Of a stretch of 64,000 bases of DNA, positions 60,522 through 64,000 are shown piece by piece. Numbering within the stretch: position 1 is the first letter of the stretch; the number at the start of each line of letters is the position of its first letter. A program made the position numbers and the translations under genes. The DNA is from JACVRW01 sp963846505 (GTDB lineage Bacteria; Actinomycetota; Thermoleophilia; Solirubrobacterales; Thermoleophilaceae): positions 62,001 to 126,000 of the forward strand of contig CAWJWD010000002.1 in assembly GCA_963846505.1 (NCBI GenBank), written 5' to 3'. The notes under the pieces are model-generated. The model ran no database searches and was not told the origin of the DNA. It saw nothing but the letters and a program-made list of their open reading frames with translations.

Positions 60522-61737
60522 GTGAACCCCAGTCCCGATCGCCTCTTCGAGCGGCTGCTGAGCGACCCGCTCACCCGCCGGCGGCTGCTCCAGCGCGGCG
60601 GCGCCGCGCGCGCTGTCGATGTCCGCGCTCGCCTACCTCGCCGCCTGCGGCGAGACCGGCGGCGTCTCCGCGGCGGCTCGGGCAAGGCCGAGCAGGTCGA
60701 AGAAGGGCGAGGTCGCCGACTCGATGTACTTCGCCAACTGGCCGTTGTACATCGACGTCGACGAGAAGACCAAGCAGCGCGGCACGCTCGTCGACTTCCA
60801 GGAGAAGTACGGCACCAAGACGCAGTACGTCGAGGAGATCAACGACAACACCGAGTTCTTCGGCAAGGTCCGCCAGCAGTACGCGCGCGGGGACTCCGGC
60901 GGTCGTGACATCCACGTCGTCACCGACTGGATGGCCGCGCGCATGAAGCGCCTCGGCTACGTGCAGAAGCTCGACCACTCCGAGCTGCCGAACGTCGACG
61001 CCAACCTGATCGAGCGGCTCAGGCACCCGCCGTTCGACCCCAAGCGCGACTTCTCGGTGCCGTGGCAGTCGGGCCAGACGGGGATCATCTACCGCAAGGA
61101 CAAGGTCAAGCGCACGCCCAAGAGCGTCAACGACCTCTTCGACCCCGACTACAAGGGCAAGGTCACGATGCTCACCGAGATGCGCGACTCGGTCGGGCTG
61201 ACGATGCTCGGCATGGGCTTCGACCCCGAGAAGGACGGCACCGACAAGGCGCTCGAGGCGATCGACAAGATCGGCAGGGCCTCCGACTCCGGCCAGATCC
61301 GCGGCTTCACCGGCAACGAGTACACGAAGGACATCACGCGCGGCGACTCGTGGGTGATCGTCGGCTGGTCGGGCGACGCGGTGCAGCTGACCGCCGACAA
61401 CCCGAACATCGAGTTCATCACGCCGGAAGAGGGCTTCATGCTCTGGACCGACAACATGCAGATCCCCGTCGGCGCCCCGCACGCGTTCACCGCGCAGACG
61501 TTCATGAACTTCGTCTACGAGCCCGAGGTGCAGGCGGACATCACCGAGTACGTGAACTACGTCTGCCCGGTGGAAGGCGTGAAGGAGATCATCGAGAAGC
61601 GGGATCCCGAGCTCGCGGCGAGCCAGCTGATCTTCCCCGACGACGCGACGCTCGAGGACGCGTACATCTTCCGGGACACCCAGCCCGACGAGGAACGCGA
61701 GCTCGACGACGCGTTCCAGAAGGTGATCGGAGCCTGA
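60522..61737 (+). CDS. potD: Polyamine-type ABC transporter substrate-binding protein, frame broken near 60606
   Basis: About 405 residues from GTG 60522 (GGGAGG upstream). The N-terminus has a twin-arginine motif (LTRRRLLQRGG) then, after an extra C near 60606, LSMSALAYLAACGE, a Tat signal with lipobox, so it is a folded-exported lipoprotein. The mature protein (MYFANWPLYIDVDEKTKQRG, DIHVVTDWMAARMKRLGYVQ, WQSGQTGIIYRKDKV, YTKDITRGDSWVIVGWSGDA) matches PotD/PotF-like periplasmic binding proteins. A second shift near 60690 is possible. It delivers putrescine or a related amine to the permeases. Confidence 0.85.
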
Positions 61738-61744
61738 CGCCCTG

Positions 61745-62617
61745 ATGCCCGCCCGCTTGCGCAAGGCCGGGCTGCCGTACCTGCTGCTGCTGCCGGGCCT
61801 GGGCTGGCTCGCGATCTTCTTCGCGCTGCCGCTCGGCTACATGGCGTTCGAGTCCCTGAAGACGGGCACGCTCGACACGGGCTACATCTTCAACTGGGAG
61901 TTCTCGAACTACACCAACGCGATCTCGGACTATTCCGAGCAGCTGCTGCGCTCGTTCGAGTACGCCGGGCTGGCAACGCTGTTCTCGCTGCTGATCGGGT
62001 ATCCGCTCGCGTACGTGATCGCCTTCCGCGGCGGCAAGTGGCGCAATGCGCTGCTGCTGGCGGTGATCGTGCCGTTCTTCGTCACCTACCTGATCCGCAC
62101 GCTGTCCTGGGAGACGATCCTCGAGGACGACAGCTTCGTGGTCAACGCGCTGAAGACGATCGGCGTCCTGGGCGAGAACGGGCGCCTGCTGGACACGACG
62201 ATCTCGGTCGTGATGGGCATCACCTACAACTTCCTGCCCTTCATGATCCTGCCGCTCTACGCGAGCCTGGAGCGGATCGACCCGCGGCTGCTCGAGGCGG
62301 GCTACGACCTCTACGGACGTCGGCGCGACGTCTTCACCCGCGTGACGCTGCCGCTGTCGATGCCGGGCGTGGTGGCCGGCACGCTGCTGACGTTCATCCC
62401 GGCGGCGGGCGACTTCATCAACGCCGAGCTGCTCGGCACGCCGCGGCAGTACATGATCGGCAACGTGATCCAGAGCCGCTACCTGGAGGTGGCCGACTAT
62501 CCGACCGCGGCGGCGCTGTCGTTCATCTTGATGGGCCTGATGCTGGTGGTCGTCTTCATCTGGGCGCGCATCGCGGGGACCGAGGCGCTGCTGGGTACGG
62601 AAGGAACCGCGCGATGA
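61745..62617 (+). CDS. potB: Polyamine-type ABC transporter permease
   Basis: A 290-residue inner membrane permease with six hydrophobic helices and the BPD signature region (LEAGYDLYGRRRDVFTRVTL, PLSMPGVVAGTLLTFIPAAG). The N-terminus LPYLLLLPGLGWLAIFFALP is typical of PotB. Frame intact. Its TGA overlaps the ATG of an 18-codon ORF (ATGA) that ends at the next permease start. Confidence 0.92.
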   Translation: MPARLRKAGLPYLLLLPGLGWLAIFFALPLGYMAFESLKTGTLDTGYIFNWEFSNYTNAISDYSEQLLRSFEYAGLATLFSLLIGYPLAYVIAFRGGKWRNALLLAVIVPFFVTYLIRTLSWETILEDDSFVVNALKTIGVLGENGRLLDTTISVVMGITYNFLPFMILPLYASLERIDPRLLEAGYDLYGRRRDVFTRVTLPLSMPGVVAGTLLTFIPAAGDFINAELLGTPRQYMIGNVIQSRYLEVADYPTAAALSFILMGLMLVVVFIWARIAGTEALLGTEGTAR

Positions 62618-62670
62618 AGCAGAGCCGCTGCTCCGGAGCGACCGCTCGGATCGCGGAGGGCCGGCGCTGA
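62614..62670 (+). CDS. 18-codon ORF bridging the two permease genes
   Basis: MKQSRCSGATARIAEGRR, starting in the ATGA overlap with the potB stop and ending in TGATG with the potC start at 62670. It may serve only to pass ribosomes from one permease cistron to the next, or be a chance ORF. The potC gene has its own GGAGG about 10 bases upstream, inside this ORF. Confidence 0.35.
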   Translation: MKQSRCSGATARIAEGRR

Positions 62671-63569
62671 TGGAGGCCGGCGCCGCCAGCGCTCCCCCTC
62701 GCGAGGCTTCCGCTCGCCGCGAGCGTGCGGGGCGGCGCCGTGGACCCGGACCGCGCTTCGGCGGCCGCCTGCTCGACGCCTCGCTCAACGTCTACGCCGC
62801 GCTCGGCCTGCTCTACCTGCTGCTGCCGATCGGCGTCATCCTGCTGTTCTCGTTCAACGACCCGGTCGGGCGCTTCAACTTCGTCTGGCAGGGCTTCTCG
62901 CTCGACTCCTGGGCCGACCCGTTCGCCGTGCCGGGCCTCGGCGAGGCGATGGCGAAGTCGCTCGAGATCGCGGCGCTGTCGACGATCGGCGCAACCGTGC
63001 TCGGCACGCTCACCGCACTCGCGCTCGTGCGCTACGAGTTCCGCGGCCGCGCGCCGATCAACTTCTTCATCTTCATCCCGCTGGCGACGCCCGAGGTCGT
63101 GCTCGGCGCGGCGCTGCTGTCGATGTTCCTCAACTTCCAGGTCGCGACCGGCTTCGGCACGATCCTGATCGCGCACGTCATGTTCAACCTGTCGTTCGTG
63201 GTGGTGACGGTGCGCTCGCGGCTGATCGGCTTCGACCGCTCGCTCGAGGAGGCGGCGCAGGATCTCGGTGCGACGCCCTGGCAGACCTTCCGTCTGATCA
63301 CGCTGCCGCTGATCATGCCCGGCGTGATCGCGGCGGCGCTGCTCGCCTTCGCGCTCTCGATCGACGACTTCGTGATCACCAACTTCAACGCCGGATCGAC
63401 GGTGACGTTCCCGCTGTTCATCTGGGGCGCGGCCCGCGTGGCCGTGCCGCCGCAAATCAACGTGATCGCCTCGATGATCTTCCTGTTCACGCTGGCGATC
63501 ATGTTGTTGACTGTCTGGCAGCAGCGTCGGGCGGAGCGGATGGCCGCGGTCCGCCCCGACGTGCCGTAG
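62670..63569 (+). CDS. potC: Polyamine-type ABC transporter permease
   Basis: A 299-residue permease: a basic N-terminal tail (residues 1-30), then six helices beginning LGLLYLLLPIGVILLFSFND. The BPD loop reads SLEEAAQDLGATPWQTFRLI followed by TLPLIMPGVIAAALLAFALS, the usual EAA motif that docks on the ATPase, and SIDDFVITNFNAGS as in PotC. Frame intact. It forms the channel with PotB. Confidence 0.92.
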   Translation: MEAGAASAPPREASARRERAGRRRGPGPRFGGRLLDASLNVYAALGLLYLLLPIGVILLFSFNDPVGRFNFVWQGFSLDSWADPFAVPGLGEAMAKSLEIAALSTIGATVLGTLTALALVRYEFRGRAPINFFIFIPLATPEVVLGAALLSMFLNFQVATGFGTILIAHVMFNLSFVVVTVRSRLIGFDRSLEEAAQDLGATPWQTFRLITLPLIMPGVIAAALLAFALSIDDFVITNFNAGSTVTFPLFIWGAARVAVPPQINVIASMIFLFTLAIMLLTVWQQRRAERMAAVRPDVP

Positions 63570-63619
63570 CGCAGTAGCCCGGCCGCCCGAGCTGGATCCA
63601 CAAGGAGGAGGACTCGCGG

Positions 63620-64000
63620 ATGGAGGGCGCATCGACGGCGGCGGGATCGCCGGCAGCCGGACCCGCAGACGAGCGAGCACGGTCTCAAGAAGGACGCGAT
63701 CGGCTTCCTCGACGGGCTGATCATCGGCATCTCCTCGACGGCGCCGGCCTACTCGCTGGCGGCGGTGCTGGCGATCGTCGTCGTGCAGGTCGGGGTGCAG
63801 GCGCCGGCGGTGCTGCTGGTCAGCTTCGTCCCGATGTTCCTGATCGCGTCGTCGTTCTACTACATGAACCGCGCCGATCCGGACTGCGGCACGTCGTTCT
63901 CCTGGATCACGCGGGCGATCGGCCCGGGCGCCGGCTGGCTCGGCGGCTGGGCGATCTGCACGACCGGCATCCTCGTCGTCGGCTCGCTCGCCGACGTCGC
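63620..64000 (+). CDS. APC-family amino acid/amine permease, N-terminal part, frame broken near 63675
   Basis: Starts at ATG 63620 after AAGGAGGAG and runs off the right edge. The opening MEGASTAAGSPAAGPADE is followed by a frame change at a duplicated GAGC (63671-63678). Removing four bases gives ADEHGLKKDAIGFLDGLIIG, then ISSTAPAYSLAAVLAIVVVQ, NRADPDCGTSFSWITRAIGP and GAGWLGGWAICTTGILVVGS, matching amino acid-polyamine-organocation transporters. Its place behind the Pot-like genes suggests uptake or exchange of amines or amino acids. Confidence 0.8.
   Translation, partial: MEGASTAAGSPAAGPADERARSQEGRDRLPRRADHRHLLDGAGLLAGGGAGDRRRAGRGAGAGGAAGQLRPDVPDRVVVLLHEPRRSGLRHVVLLDHAGDRPGRRLARRLGDLHDRHPRRRLARRRR

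Noticed and set aside
1..64000. CRISPR array, rRNA genes or complete insertion sequences
   Set aside because: No regularly spaced direct repeats, no rRNA-like sequence and no DDE or HUH transposase reading frame were seen. The only recombinase trace is the remnant at 40253-40529.

Overview
The window is high-GC DNA with actinobacterial gene style: frequent GTG and TTG starts, AGGAG-type ribosome binding sites, and many secreted proteins with a basic C-terminal beta domain. The collagen-like secreted protein at 18362-18943, the PPA1498-type phosphoesterase and the repeated secreted beta-propeller/FG-GAP proteins suggest a Thermoleophilia/Solirubrobacterales-like actinobacterium. That placement is an inference from family resemblance.

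Layout. 1-8.8 kb: end of a PhzF-like gene, secreted proteins, a membrane cellulose-synthase-like glycosyltransferase with PilZ domain, an NTF2-like protein, a metallo-hydrolase, a calcium-binding-repeat protein and an FG-GAP protein. 8.8-20.8 kb: metallophosphoesterase, HhH-GPD protein, multicopper oxidase, SET-domain protein, alpha/beta hydrolase, a LuxR/TPR regulator with a methyltransferase, a serine hydrolase and small secreted or membrane proteins. 20.9-24.3 kb: a tightly overlapping, less GC-rich four-gene operon of a trypsin-like protease, a small partner, a membrane protein and a TPR protein; it looks like an accessory conflict-type operon. 24.6-36.2 kb: secreted beta-rich proteins, methyltransferases, glyoxalase and DHFR-like proteins, a large BTAD/AAA regulator, and a divergent cupin/MarR pair with an operator.

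36374-40747 is a 4.33 kb element in a tRNA-Ala(TGC) gene, bounded by perfect 45-bp direct repeats that copy the 3' part of the tRNA. It carries a HEPN-like protein, a CHAT (caspase-like) protease with a long coiled coil, an orphan Phd-type antitoxin, a DUF6338 membrane protein with two tandem, stop-start-coupled proline-rich microproteins, and an integrase/HTH remnant beside the tRNA. This is the best candidate in the window for an undescribed system.

40.8-53.4 kb: housekeeping and envelope genes, including D-Ala-D-Ala carboxypeptidase, rhomboid protease, lipB-lipA, two sulfatase-fold paralogs, an SRPBCC protein and secreted beta-helix proteins. 53.5-64 kb: a polyamine/amine catabolism and uptake locus. 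An aminotransferase, PucR regulator, alanine dehydrogenase and aldehyde dehydrogenase run leftward, and a PotABCD-like ABC transporter followed by an APC permease runs rightward. Between 54.4 and 63.7 kb about 23 frame-breaking small indels interrupt otherwise well conserved reading frames, against about four in the preceding 54 kb. This is probably consensus error, though local decay cannot be excluded.
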